Source: an uncultured Lentibacter sp.
GTDB taxonomy: Bacteria > Pseudomonadota > Alphaproteobacteria > Rhodobacterales > Rhodobacteraceae
Assembly (NCBI GenBank): GCA_947497495.1
Contig: CANMGT010000001.1
Coordinates: 372,001-436,000, forward strand
DNA: 64,000 bases
Direction: 5' to 3'
Shown here in pieces: positions 17,484 to 25,217 of this stretch. The notes beneath the pieces are model-generated. The model saw only the letters and a program-made list of their open reading frames with translations, had not been told where the DNA came from and made no database searches. The position numbers were made by a program, and so were the translations under genes. Position 1 is the first letter of the stretch, and every line of letters begins with the position of its first letter.

Positions 17484-19118
17484 ATGAGCTTTGATTTTGT
17501 AATCGTTGGAGGAGGCTCCGCAGGGGCCACAATGGCGTCGCGGCTGAGCGAGGATCCGAATGTATCTGTTTGTCTGCTGGAAGCAGGCGGTAAGGGCACC
17601 AACATTCTGTTGCGCGCGCCTGCGGGTGTGGTTGCGGTGCTGCCGGGCCACGGCAAGCTGTTCAACTGGGCCTTCAGCACGGTTCCTCAACCTGGCCTGA
17701 ACGGGCGCAGGGGCTATCAGCCACGCGGTCGGGCGCTGGGGGGATCGTCGGCGATCAATGCGATGCTTTATGTGCGCGGGCATAAATCCGACTACGATGG
17801 CTGGGCCGAAGGGGGCTGTGCAGGCTGGTCATGGGAGGACTGCCTCCCCTATTTCAAAAAGTCCGAGAACAACGAACGCGGCACTGATGACTTTCACGGC
17901 AATGACGGGCCGTTGCAAGTCTCCGATCAAAAAGAGCCGCGCCCGATCACCCATGCATTCGTCGAGGCTGCCACTGAAAAACAATACCGCCGCCGCGAAG
18001 ATTTTAATGATGGTGATAACGAAGGTGTGGGTATCTATCAGGTGACACAGTTCCATTCAAAGGACAAAAACGGTGAGCGCTGCTCGGCGGCTGCGGGCTA
18101 TCTGCATCCCGTGATGGACCGCCCCAACCTGACGGTGATCACCAAGGCCCGTGCGACCAAGGTTCTGTTTGAAGGCAAGCGCGCCGTGGGCGTCGCCTAC
18201 CGTCAGGGCAAACAGACAAAGGAGGTGCGCGCCAACAAGGAAGTCATCCTGTCGGGCGGGGCTTTCCAGTCACCGCAGCTGCTTCAACTGTCCGGCGTTG
18301 GCCGCGCACAAGACATTACGCAGCATGGAATCGACATGGTTCACGAACTGCCCGGTGTTGGCCAGAATCTTCAGGATCACCTCGACTTTATTCTCGCCTA
18401 CAAAAGCGGCGACACAGATAACTTTGGCATTGGCGTACGCGGCACCGCGCGTCTGACCACAGCGATCCTGAAATGGTGGCGCAAGGGCACCGGCATGATC
18501 GCAACCCCGTTTGCGGAAGGGGCGGCGTTTTTGAAAACGGATCCGACATTGGACCGTCCTGACATCCAGCTCCACTTTGTGATTTCGATCGTGGACAACC
18601 ACGCCAAACGTTTGCATTTGGGCTATGGCTACAGCTGCCACGTTTGCGCTTTGCGTCCCCATTCGCGTGGCGAGGTCTTCCTGAACAGCGCCGATCCGAT
18701 GGCCGATCCCGGGATTGACCCGAAGTTCCTGTCAGATCGCCGCGATCTGGAAACCACAATCAAGGGGGCCAAGATGACGCGCGAAATCTTGGAGGCCCAG
18801 CCAATGGCCAAGTATCGCAAGAAAGAGCTGTTTGGCGTCACAGGCAACATGACGGACGCCGAATGGGAACAGCACATTCGTGCCCGCGCCGACACGATCT
18901 ATCACCCCGTTGGCACCTGCAAAATGGGTGTGGATGATATGGCCGTGGTGGATCCACAGCTTAAGGTGCATGGGCTTGACGGTTTGCGCGTGGTGGATGC
19001 CTCAGTGATGCCAACATTGATTGGTGGGAATACCAACGCGCCGACGATCATGATTGCCGAAAAATGCGCTGACATGATCAAGGCCGAATACGGCGCAGCT
19101 GCACACGCCGCGCAATAG
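17484..19118 (+). CDS. alkJ: GMC family alcohol dehydrogenase, AlkJ-like
   Basis: A 544-residue FAD enzyme. The ATG at 17484 follows TAGGGGGA and gives a family-type N terminus; an upstream ATG at 17421 would add 21 unrelated residues. The FAD-binding signature is VIVGGGSAGATMASRL, followed by GGSSAINAMLYVRGH, and the catalytic His is in YHPVGTCKMG near the end. Similarity along the length to Pseudomonas AlkJ, as I recall that protein, includes the VGIYQVTQ, LQLSGVG, LPGVGQNLQDHLD and GGNTNAPTIMIAE stretches. AlkJ oxidises medium-chain primary alcohols to aldehydes and passes electrons to the respiratory chain. First gene of a four-gene operon, and the next gene is AlkK-like, which supports this reading over choline dehydrogenase. 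Confidence 0.85.
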   Translation: MSFDFVIVGGGSAGATMASRLSEDPNVSVCLLEAGGKGTNILLRAPAGVVAVLPGHGKLFNWAFSTVPQPGLNGRRGYQPRGRALGGSSAINAMLYVRGHKSDYDGWAEGGCAGWSWEDCLPYFKKSENNERGTDDFHGNDGPLQVSDQKEPRPITHAFVEAATEKQYRRREDFNDGDNEGVGIYQVTQFHSKDKNGERCSAAAGYLHPVMDRPNLTVITKARATKVLFEGKRAVGVAYRQGKQTKEVRANKEVILSGGAFQSPQLLQLSGVGRAQDITQHGIDMVHELPGVGQNLQDHLDFILAYKSGDTDNFGIGVRGTARLTTAILKWWRKGTGMIATPFAEGAAFLKTDPTLDRPDIQLHFVISIVDNHAKRLHLGYGYSCHVCALRPHSRGEVFLNSADPMADPGIDPKFLSDRRDLETTIKGAKMTREILEAQPMAKYRKKELFGVTGNMTDAEWEQHIRARADTIYHPVGTCKMGVDDMAVVDPQLKVHGLDGLRVVDASVMPTLIGGNTNAPTIMIAEKCADMIKAEYGAAAHAAQ

Positions 19119-19185
19119 GCCACGCGAAAACCATCGGGTTTGGTTCGGCCAGACCCGACCTCTGCAAGACCATAAGGAGAGAGCC

Positions 19186-20814
19186 ATGTTGGGTTCTATG
19201 ATGAAAAAAGAGCTGCTGATCAGTGATCTGATTGTGCACGCTGCAAAATATCACGCTGATACGGAAATCGTCAGCCGGGAAACAACTGGGGAAATGCACA
19301 CCACAAACTGGGCAGATGTGGGCGATGCATCGCGCAAGCTGGCCTCTGCGTTGGGAAAGCTGGGTCTGTCGCAGGGCGACCGTGTCGCGACGCTGGCATG
19401 GAACAACCACCGCCATTTGAAAATCTGGTTCGCCGTGTCCGGTGGCGGTATGGTGTGCCACACACTGAACCCGCGCCTGTTCCCGGAACAGTTCATCTTT
19501 ATCTGCAACGATGCAGCCGACAAGGCGATGTTCTTTGACAAGACATTTATGCCTTTGATCACCGGCACGCGCGCGCATCTTAATACAGTCGAACATTTCA
19601 TTTACATGGGCGCCCATGACGACGAGGTTGCCGAGGCTGTTCCCGGCGTCGTGTTTTTTGATGAGCTGATCGAAACCGGCGCGGATGACTATGATTGGCC
19701 TCAGATCAGCGAAGATAGCCCCTGTTCGCTCTGCTACACGTCGGGCACTACGGGTAATCCCAAGGGCGTTTTATATGCCAACCGTTCGACGATGCTGCAT
19801 ACATTCTCGATCGCGCTGCCAGACTCCCTGGGTCTGTCTGCGAACGAGGTGATCCTGCCCGTGGTGCCGATGTTCCACGCCAATGCCTGGGGCATTCCCT
19901 ATGCCGCCGCCATGACCGGGGCAAAACTGGTCATGCCAGGGCCAGGTCTGGACGGGGACAGCCTGTTGGGTCTGGTTGACGACTATCAAGTGTCGCTAGC
20001 GCTGGGTGTGCCGACAATCTGGCAGATGTTGTTGGCGTCGGCTGCGAAATCAGGCTCTAGAATGGCAAGCTTGAAACGCAATGTAATTGGTGGCTCTGCA
20101 GCGGCACCATCGATGATCGCAACCTTCCGAGATGACTACGACTGCGACACGATCCACGCATGGGGCATGACCGAAACCAGCCCACTGGGCAGCGCAAACC
20201 AGCCCAAGGCCAAACATGCCGATCTGGATGCAGAGGCCATGGCGGCCCTGCGTGTGGGGCAAGGTCGCCCGCCCTTTGGTATTGATCTGCGCATTGTTGA
20301 TGACGCAGGCAAAGAATTTCCAAACGACGGCACGACGCAAGGCGCTCTGCAATGTTGTGGTCACTGGGTTGTGGATACGTACTTTGGCAAGGACGCATCG
20401 GCCATGACCGAAGATGGCTGGTTTGACACAGGCGATGTCGCGACCATTGATGCAGACGGGTTCATGACCATCCGTGACCGCACCAAGGACATCATCAAAT
20501 CAGGGGGCGAATGGATTTCGTCCGTGGAGCTGGAGGGCGTGGCCGTCTCCCACCCCGGTGTCGCCATGGCCGCTGCGATTGGCGCGACACATCCCAAATG
20601 GGACGAACGCCCGATCATCATCGCAGTCAAAGCCGAAGGTGCTGAAGTGACCGAGGCCGAAGTTATTGCGCACTTTGAGGGTAAGATAGCCAAATGGCAG
20701 ACGCCTGACGCGGTGGTCTTTACCGATACCATCCCGCTGAATGCCACTGGCAAGATGCTGAAAAACAAACTGCGCGATCAGTTTGGAAACACATTAATCG
20801 AGAAAGGAACCTGA
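19186..20814 (+). CDS. alkK: Medium/long-chain fatty acyl-CoA synthetase, AlkK-like
   Basis: A 542-residue AMP-forming acyl-CoA synthetase. Ribosome-binding site AAGGAGAG precedes the ATG. The AMP-binding loop YTSGTTGNPKG is at residues 184-194; the motifs HAWGMTETSP, GWFDTGDVATID, DRTKDIIKSGGEWIS and the C-terminal catalytic lysine region NATGKMLKN are intact. The N terminus (MLGSMMKKELLI) and long internal stretches resemble Pseudomonas AlkK as I recall it. It activates fatty acids with ATP and CoA in the cytoplasm for beta-oxidation. It sits 67 bp after the alkJ-like gene and 2 bp before the aldehyde dehydrogenase gene. Confidence 0.9.
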   Translation: MLGSMMKKELLISDLIVHAAKYHADTEIVSRETTGEMHTTNWADVGDASRKLASALGKLGLSQGDRVATLAWNNHRHLKIWFAVSGGGMVCHTLNPRLFPEQFIFICNDAADKAMFFDKTFMPLITGTRAHLNTVEHFIYMGAHDDEVAEAVPGVVFFDELIETGADDYDWPQISEDSPCSLCYTSGTTGNPKGVLYANRSTMLHTFSIALPDSLGLSANEVILPVVPMFHANAWGIPYAAAMTGAKLVMPGPGLDGDSLLGLVDDYQVSLALGVPTIWQMLLASAAKSGSRMASLKRNVIGGSAAAPSMIATFRDDYDCDTIHAWGMTETSPLGSANQPKAKHADLDAEAMAALRVGQGRPPFGIDLRIVDDAGKEFPNDGTTQGALQCCGHWVVDTYFGKDASAMTEDGWFDTGDVATIDADGFMTIRDRTKDIIKSGGEWISSVELEGVAVSHPGVAMAAAIGATHPKWDERPIIIAVKAEGAEVTEAEVIAHFEGKIAKWQTPDAVVFTDTIPLNATGKMLKNKLRDQFGNTLIEKGT

Positions 20815-20816
20815 GT

Positions 20817-22538
20817 ATGGACGGTTCAAGGATCACCACGTTTGTGGATGAATACGATACTGCACTTGAAGCACTGGACGCGGCCAAAGACACCTGGGCC
20901 CAGACCAGCAACGCCGAGCGTATCGCGCTGCTGTCCCAAGTCAAAGACAACCTGATGAACGTGGCACAGGGATGGGCAGAAACAGCGGCACGCAAAAAGC
21001 AAATACCAGAGGGCTCGCCGCTGTGCGGCGAAGAGTGGATATCCGGCCCATACGCTGTGATGTCAGGCTGCAACGGCCTGATGCTGACGCTCAGCCAGAT
21101 GGAAGGAAAAGCCTTTCTGAATCATCTGCCAACGCGCGAACTGGCAACCGGCCAGACGGCGATCAAAGTGCTGCCGCATTCCATCTGGGATCAGCTGCTG
21201 CTCTCGGGTGTCAAGGCCGAGGTCTGGATGCAGAAGGGCGTGAACCCGTCCAATCTGGCGCAACATGCCGCCCTCGCCTATGACGTGCCTGCCGCCCAGC
21301 GAAAGGGCAAGGTCGCGCTGATTTTGGGCGCGGGCAACATCGCCTCGATCGCGCCGCTGGATGTGTTCCAAAAGCTGTTTTTGGAAAATCAGGTCGTCAT
21401 TTTGAAGATGAACCCCGTCAACGATTACCTCACCGACTATTTGAACGTTGCTTTGAAGCCGCTGATCGATCGCGACTTTGTGCGCATCGTCAAAGGTGAC
21501 GGCGCGGCGGGGGCCTATCTGACAGAACATCCGCTGATAGAGGAACTGCATGTAACTGGCGCGGCCAGCACGCATGATGCAATCGTCTGGGGCACAGGTG
21601 CCGAAGGCGAGGCGAACCGCAAAGCAGGTACGCCCAAGAACACAAAGCGGTTTACATCCGAACTGGGCGCAGTGTGCCCGACGATCGTCGTGCCGGGCCC
21701 GTGGTCTGGCGCCGATCTGAAATTCCAGGCAGAACACATCGCGACGCAAAAACTGCATAACTCCGGCTTTAACTGTGTGGCCTGTCAGGTGTTGATCATG
21801 CCCAAAGGCTGGGACAAAGCGGCCACGTTGATGGACAACGTTCGTAACGTCATCGCGAAATCCACGCGTCAGGCCTATTACCCCGGTGCAGGGGATCGTC
21901 TAAGCGCCTTCAACAACAATGCGAAGAGCGCCAAGCCTGTCGCCCGTGGCAGCGCCCCGGCCGCGATCATCAACGAGGTGAACGACGCCCAGTGGTTCCG
22001 CGAAAACGAAGTTTTTGCGCCTGCCATGTCTACGCATGAAATGGACGCGCCCGATGCTGAAACCTATCTGGTCAACGCCATTGCCTTTGCCAACGATCAA
22101 CTGCATGGCACCTTGGGGGCCAATATCCTGATCCACCCGGAAACCATTCGCAAAATCGGTAAAAAGCGGTTTGAAGAAATCATCGCCGATCTGCATTACG
22201 GCGCGATTGCGATCAACGCCTGGACCGGTCTGGCCTTTCTTGCGACGGCTTGCCCGTGGGGCGCGTTTCCTGGCCACACGGCTCAGGATGTTCAGTCGGG
22301 CATTGGGACCGTGCATAACACCTTCATGTTGGAAAACACGGAACGCACCGTGGTACAGGCCCCGTGGCGGCCCTTCCCACGCGGAGTTTTGTCGCTTCAG
22401 TTCACCCTACTGCCGCGCCCGCCATGGTTCATCACCAACGCCAAGCAGCACAAGATTGGCATGTTGCTAACCAAGTTTCAGTACAAACCCAGCTGGTTCA
22501 AATTGCCGCGTATTTTCTTGAACGCATTGTTGGGCTGA
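20817..22538 (+). CDS. Aldehyde dehydrogenase family protein, atypical long form
   Basis: A 573-residue aldehyde dehydrogenase-fold protein, longer than the usual 480-500. An N-terminal segment of about 80 residues comes before the domain. The NAD-binding region (KGKVALILGAGNIASIAP, about 163-180) and LKMNP are visible. The general base is probably Glu282 (FTSELGA) and the nucleophile Cys320 or Cys323 in NSGFNCVACQ, where ordinary members have GQxC. The C-terminal ~60 residues (from about 510, rich in Pro, Trp and Phe) are an extension. It is not AlkH-like or BetB-like. In this operon it should oxidise the aldehyde made by the upstream alcohol dehydrogenase to the acid used by the AlkK-like enzyme. 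The operon order is seen; the substrate is inferred. Confidence 0.8.
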   Translation: MDGSRITTFVDEYDTALEALDAAKDTWAQTSNAERIALLSQVKDNLMNVAQGWAETAARKKQIPEGSPLCGEEWISGPYAVMSGCNGLMLTLSQMEGKAFLNHLPTRELATGQTAIKVLPHSIWDQLLLSGVKAEVWMQKGVNPSNLAQHAALAYDVPAAQRKGKVALILGAGNIASIAPLDVFQKLFLENQVVILKMNPVNDYLTDYLNVALKPLIDRDFVRIVKGDGAAGAYLTEHPLIEELHVTGAASTHDAIVWGTGAEGEANRKAGTPKNTKRFTSELGAVCPTIVVPGPWSGADLKFQAEHIATQKLHNSGFNCVACQVLIMPKGWDKAATLMDNVRNVIAKSTRQAYYPGAGDRLSAFNNNAKSAKPVARGSAPAAIINEVNDAQWFRENEVFAPAMSTHEMDAPDAETYLVNAIAFANDQLHGTLGANILIHPETIRKIGKKRFEEIIADLHYGAIAINAWTGLAFLATACPWGAFPGHTAQDVQSGIGTVHNTFMLENTERTVVQAPWRPFPRGVLSLQFTLLPRPPWFITNAKQHKIGMLLTKFQYKPSWFKLPRIFLNALLG

Positions 22539-22598
22539 ATTTGAAAAACGGGCCGGATGTACCTTGCATCCGGCCTAAACAGGAAGCACATAGAGCTG

Positions 22599-23210
22599 AT
22601 GAACCAGATGCCGACCAAGCTACGCGCACGCGCCGAACGCAAGACCGCGAAACGGGATGAGAAAAAACGCCAAATCGCTGAAAGCGCGATAGAGGCGCTC
22701 AAAGAGCTTGGCTACGCCAACACCAGCCTACGTGACATTGCCGCCAAGAGTGATCTGTCGCTCGGCATGCTGCACTATTATTTCGAGGATCGGTCTGATC
22801 TGATCATTTATTGTGTTCAGCTCTATAAAGAAGCGTTTGTGCGCGACATCAACGCGGCTTTGAACATGGCTGAAGGGCGCGGCGCGGTTTTGGACGCCTT
22901 TGCCGACGCGCTTGCGAATTCGATTGCTGATGACACAGAAACCCACCGTCTATGGTATGATATTCGCACTCAGGCCATGTTTGACGAGACATTCCGGCCC
23001 GTGGTTGATGAGATCGAAGCCATGCTGATCGATATCGTTCGGCATGCATTCAAAAAAGCAGGAAACGAAATCCCGCAGATGGTTGATATACATTATGCCG
23101 CCGTGGACGGTGTTTTTCGCATGCTAATGCAAAATCAACTGACTGGCCGTTTAAAAACCAAGGATGAATTGGCGGCGATTTTCCATGGCTTGCTGGCACA
23201 GTTCATCTGA
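22599..23210 (+). CDS. TetR family transcriptional regulator
   Basis: A 203-residue regulator (start 22599, with AGGAAG 11 bp upstream; an ATG at 22557 is also in frame). The N-terminal helix-turn-helix is typical: IAESAIEALKELGYANTSLRDIAAKSDLSLGMLHYYFEDRSDLI. The remaining ~130 residues form the ligand-binding domain (TetR C-terminal type). It is the last gene of the alkJ/alkK-like operon, 60 bp after the aldehyde dehydrogenase gene, so it is probably the local repressor and would autoregulate the operon. The likely inducer is an acyl-CoA, fatty acid or alcohol substrate; this is inference. Confidence 0.88.
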   Translation: MNQMPTKLRARAERKTAKRDEKKRQIAESAIEALKELGYANTSLRDIAAKSDLSLGMLHYYFEDRSDLIIYCVQLYKEAFVRDINAALNMAEGRGAVLDAFADALANSIADDTETHRLWYDIRTQAMFDETFRPVVDEIEAMLIDIVRHAFKKAGNEIPQMVDIHYAAVDGVFRMLMQNQLTGRLKTKDELAAIFHGLLAQFI

Positions 23211-23222
23211 GATGCAATCAAG

Positions 23223-23239
23223 CTAAGGCTGGGCCTTAG
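23223..23239 (+). terminator. Hairpin after the tetR gene
   Basis: Perfect 7-bp stem CTAAGGC/GCCTTAG with a 3-nt loop, 12 bp after the tetR stop. No T-run follows, so it may be a weak terminator or a 3' end-stabilising hairpin. Confidence 0.45.
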
Positions 23240-23528
23240 GTCGTGTTGACGTCACCTATTCGCTCGCTAACGTTGCTGTCATTTTTGGTTGCTGACGCCA
23301 ATAGTACGATACGGGTTTGGGGTAATAGACAACTTTCGTATTATACCCATCCTACTCTAGCAGGGCATTCGATAGAGCCTCTGGTCTTGATGGGTTCCGT
23401 GAACCTCGTCCCAATCGGCATCGCGAACCTGAAAGTTCAGGACAGAGCTCGGGTTCCCGGTTCCTCGGATGACCGCACGTGCCATCAAGGCATTCGTCTT
23501 GCAATTCGTGTTTGTTTTGCTCCTCCGC
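23240..23528. other. Non-coding stretch, probable insertion-sequence debris
   Basis: No functional gene is visible. It lies immediately downstream of the transposase remnant on the minus strand and probably contains the 3' end of that element, but no terminal inverted repeat or target duplication could be identified. Confidence 0.4.
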
Positions 23529-23760
23529 TTAGGCTGCTGATTGCCGGTAGTATGTTTCCTTGGTGAGAATCGACCAGATGATCCTGGCAGTCTTGTTTGC
23601 CATCGCAATGGTCGCGAGGCGCATTGGCTTGCGTTCCAACAACTGCATGATCCAGGGATGCACGCAGCGAACGGCGGCAGCGAGCCCTAACTTCGGAATG
23701 CTGCAAGCTGAACGAACGACTGCTTTGATGCTGGAAAATCGCGATCGAGTATCATTGTGA
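23529..23760 (-). pseudogene. IS110-family transposase, C-terminal remnant
   Basis: Translation of the minus strand with stop TAA at 23529-23531 gives the typical end of an IS110-family transposase: HPWIMQLLERKPMRL, then ATIAMANKTARIIWSILT and a final KETYYRQSAA. About 75 codons stay open to the left of a stop near 23784, but only the last ~45 residues look like the family. The catalytic DEDD and Ser domains are missing, so the copy is dead. It abuts a truncated LysR gene on the same strand, suggesting the element broke that gene. Confidence 0.7.
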
Positions 23761-23773
23761 CGGCAGGGATGAG

Positions 23774-24058
23774 TTACCCCTTCTCATTTAAGGGCACGCA
23801 GCTTTCTGTGAGTGCATCAATCAATGCCCGCATGCGTTTGTTGAGACGGCGCTTGCTGCTGTGAACAACGTAAATGCCGTAGTCCGGGTGCTTGAGGTTG
23901 GACAGCACTGGCACAAGGGCGCCCGTTTGGACCTGGTTATCGACGACGAACTGTGGCAATCGAATGATCCCATCATCACTTAAAGCCGCATCAAGCAGAA
24001 ACGTCCCGTAGTTGGATATCAAAGCTGGCCGAAACTTTACTGTCCTTCGTGTATCCCG
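23774..24058 (-). pseudogene. LysR-type regulator, C-terminal fragment
   Basis: About 94 codons of the substrate-binding domain of a LysR regulator: RPALISNYGTFLLDAAL, then GIIRLPQFVVDNQVQTGALVPVL and YGIYVVHSSKRRLNKRMRALID, matching the final third of the family (LPxFxVxxxxxxGxLVxVL and PSRRxLxxKVRAFID patterns). The frame is closed upstream by TGA at 24059-24061, and neither the helix-turn-helix nor most of the effector domain is present. The apparent TTG start at 24022 is not a genuine start. It lies between two transposase-like fragments. Confidence 0.7.
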
Positions 24059-24108
24059 TCATGGCCTTTGAGACAGAACGACACTTTTGCTTAACGAGAG
24101 TTTTCGGT

Positions 24109-24276
24109 TCATCGTAATCCTTGAAGGGATACAATCTGGAGGGCCATGTCACGTTTGAGTTTAGTTGGCCACATACGGCGACCGTCTTTCCCGACCGGAA
24201 CAGAATGGCCAAAGGCGTGAAATACGTTTTCGATTTTCTGATCACTTGCGAGTGCACCTAGCGTTTGAGTATTCAT
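24109..24276 (-). pseudogene. Short ORF resembling the start of a transposase OrfA-like protein
   Basis: A 55-codon frame with ATG at 24276, AGGAAA about 9 nt upstream, and TGA at 24109-24111. The product starts MNTQTLGALASDQKIENVF and contains GRRMWPTKLKRDMALQIVS, a pattern similar to the first helix of helix-turn-helix OrfA proteins of insertion sequences. It is far too short to be complete and ends 50 bp before the LysR remnant. Assignment is weak; it could instead be an unrelated small protein. Confidence 0.35.
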
Positions 24277-24398
24277 GATGCCTGTTTCCTGTTTGGAGAC
24301 ATTCTATTTTCTCAACTCGACAGCGCTAAGCCCCAAAATAAGGGGTCAGATGCAACGCTTACCTGTATTGTCCTAAAAACAGGCCAAAGTCAGAAGGC

Positions 24399-24426
24399 CC
24401 GCTGATGCAGCTTGCTCGATCAGCGG
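24399..24426 (-). terminator. Inverted repeat downstream of the FixJ-type regulator gene
   Basis: CCGCTGA (24399-24405) and TCAGCGG (24420-24426) form a 7-bp stem with a 14-nt loop, about 80 bp past the regulator's stop codon on the minus strand, followed by a mixed pyrimidine stretch. Possible terminator of the aminotransferase-kinase-regulator operon; weak. The rest of 24277-24506 shows nothing recognisable. Confidence 0.35.
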
Positions 24427-24506
24427 TGCCTTGTACTGAAAAGTTAATGACTTGAAGCTTATCAAAACGGGTGGTGCTGTTTTTGATTTTCTCCCACCCT
24501 TCTCAC

Positions 24507-25217
24507 TTAATCCGGGATCGACGGATTGCCTTCTTGTTGAAGCTCTGCCGAGGCGGACAAATCAATTAGCTGAGCAACAGACTTTATTTCCATTTTCTCG
24601 AGAATACGTGCTCTGTGATGGTCAACAGTCCTCGGGCTGATGCTGAGTTGGCGGCCAATTTCCTTGCTAGATGTGTTCGAAGAATTTTCTATCATGAACC
24701 ATGCGATCTCTTGTTCGCGTGCCGTCAAACGGGCAAATCGTTCGTGTGCCGATTTTGATACCGCTAGCGCAGCCCTTGCTTCTGAATCAGTTTCAAAGGC
24801 GGCCTCAATACATGCGATGAGTGTTGCTTGGCGAAATGGCTTCTCCAAGAAATCAACTGCGCCTGCTTTCATGGCCTGAACAGATTCAGAGATTCCTCCA
24901 TGTCCGGAAATGAAGATTATGGGAATAGCGACGTTATCGACGATCAACTGTTTTTGCAGCTCCAGACCATTGAGTCCGGGCATGCCGTAATCCAACACCA
25001 GACACCCCGGCTGACTTGGATCATGCGTCTTCAGAAAGGCCTCAGCTGACGCGAATGTAGTTACGTTGTAACCTCGTTTCTCGAGTGCGCGCGCAAGGCT
25101 CGTGCGAATGCGATCATCATCATCGACAAGGAAAACGGTAGAGGTTTCAGAAGTGGTCGAATTCAATTCGGGTGTGTCTCGCAACTCTGGTGGGAAAACT
25201 CTATCCCAGCTTTTCAA
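24507..25217 (-). CDS. FixJ/NarL-type response regulator
   Basis: A 236-residue two-domain regulator. Receiver at about residues 27-140: acidic cluster DDDD at 32-35, phospho-acceptor Asp76 (LVLDYGMPG), Lys in LEKPF. LuxR-type DNA-binding domain at about 160-225 (LTAREQEIAWFMIEN, SSKEIGRQLSISPRTVDHHRARI). The frame can start at TTG 25217, overlapping the end of the kinase gene by 17 bp; two later TTG codons are alternatives and no ATG precedes the receiver, so translation is probably coupled to the kinase. It should activate or repress sigma70 promoters, most plausibly the divergent promoter region at 28.5-28.7 kb; that target is inference. Confidence 0.9.
   Translation of the reverse strand: MKSWDRVFPPELRDTPELNSTTSETSTVFLVDDDDRIRTSLARALEKRGYNVTTFASAEAFLKTHDPSQPGCLVLDYGMPGLNGLELQKQLIVDNVAIPIIFISGHGGISESVQAMKAGAVDFLEKPFRQATLIACIEAAFETDSEARAALAVSKSAHERFARLTAREQEIAWFMIENSSNTSSKEIGRQLSISPRTVDHHRARILEKMEIKSVAQLIDLSASAELQQEGNPSIPD

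Noticed and set aside
17484..23210. Choline-to-glycine-betaine (betA/betB/betI) operon
   Set aside because: The GMC enzyme is closer to AlkJ, an AlkK-type synthetase is present, and the aldehyde dehydrogenase is not BetB-like.
23774..24022. An 82-codon gene with a TTG start
   Set aside because: The translation is only the C-terminal third of a LysR regulator and the frame continues upstream of the TTG; it is a remnant.
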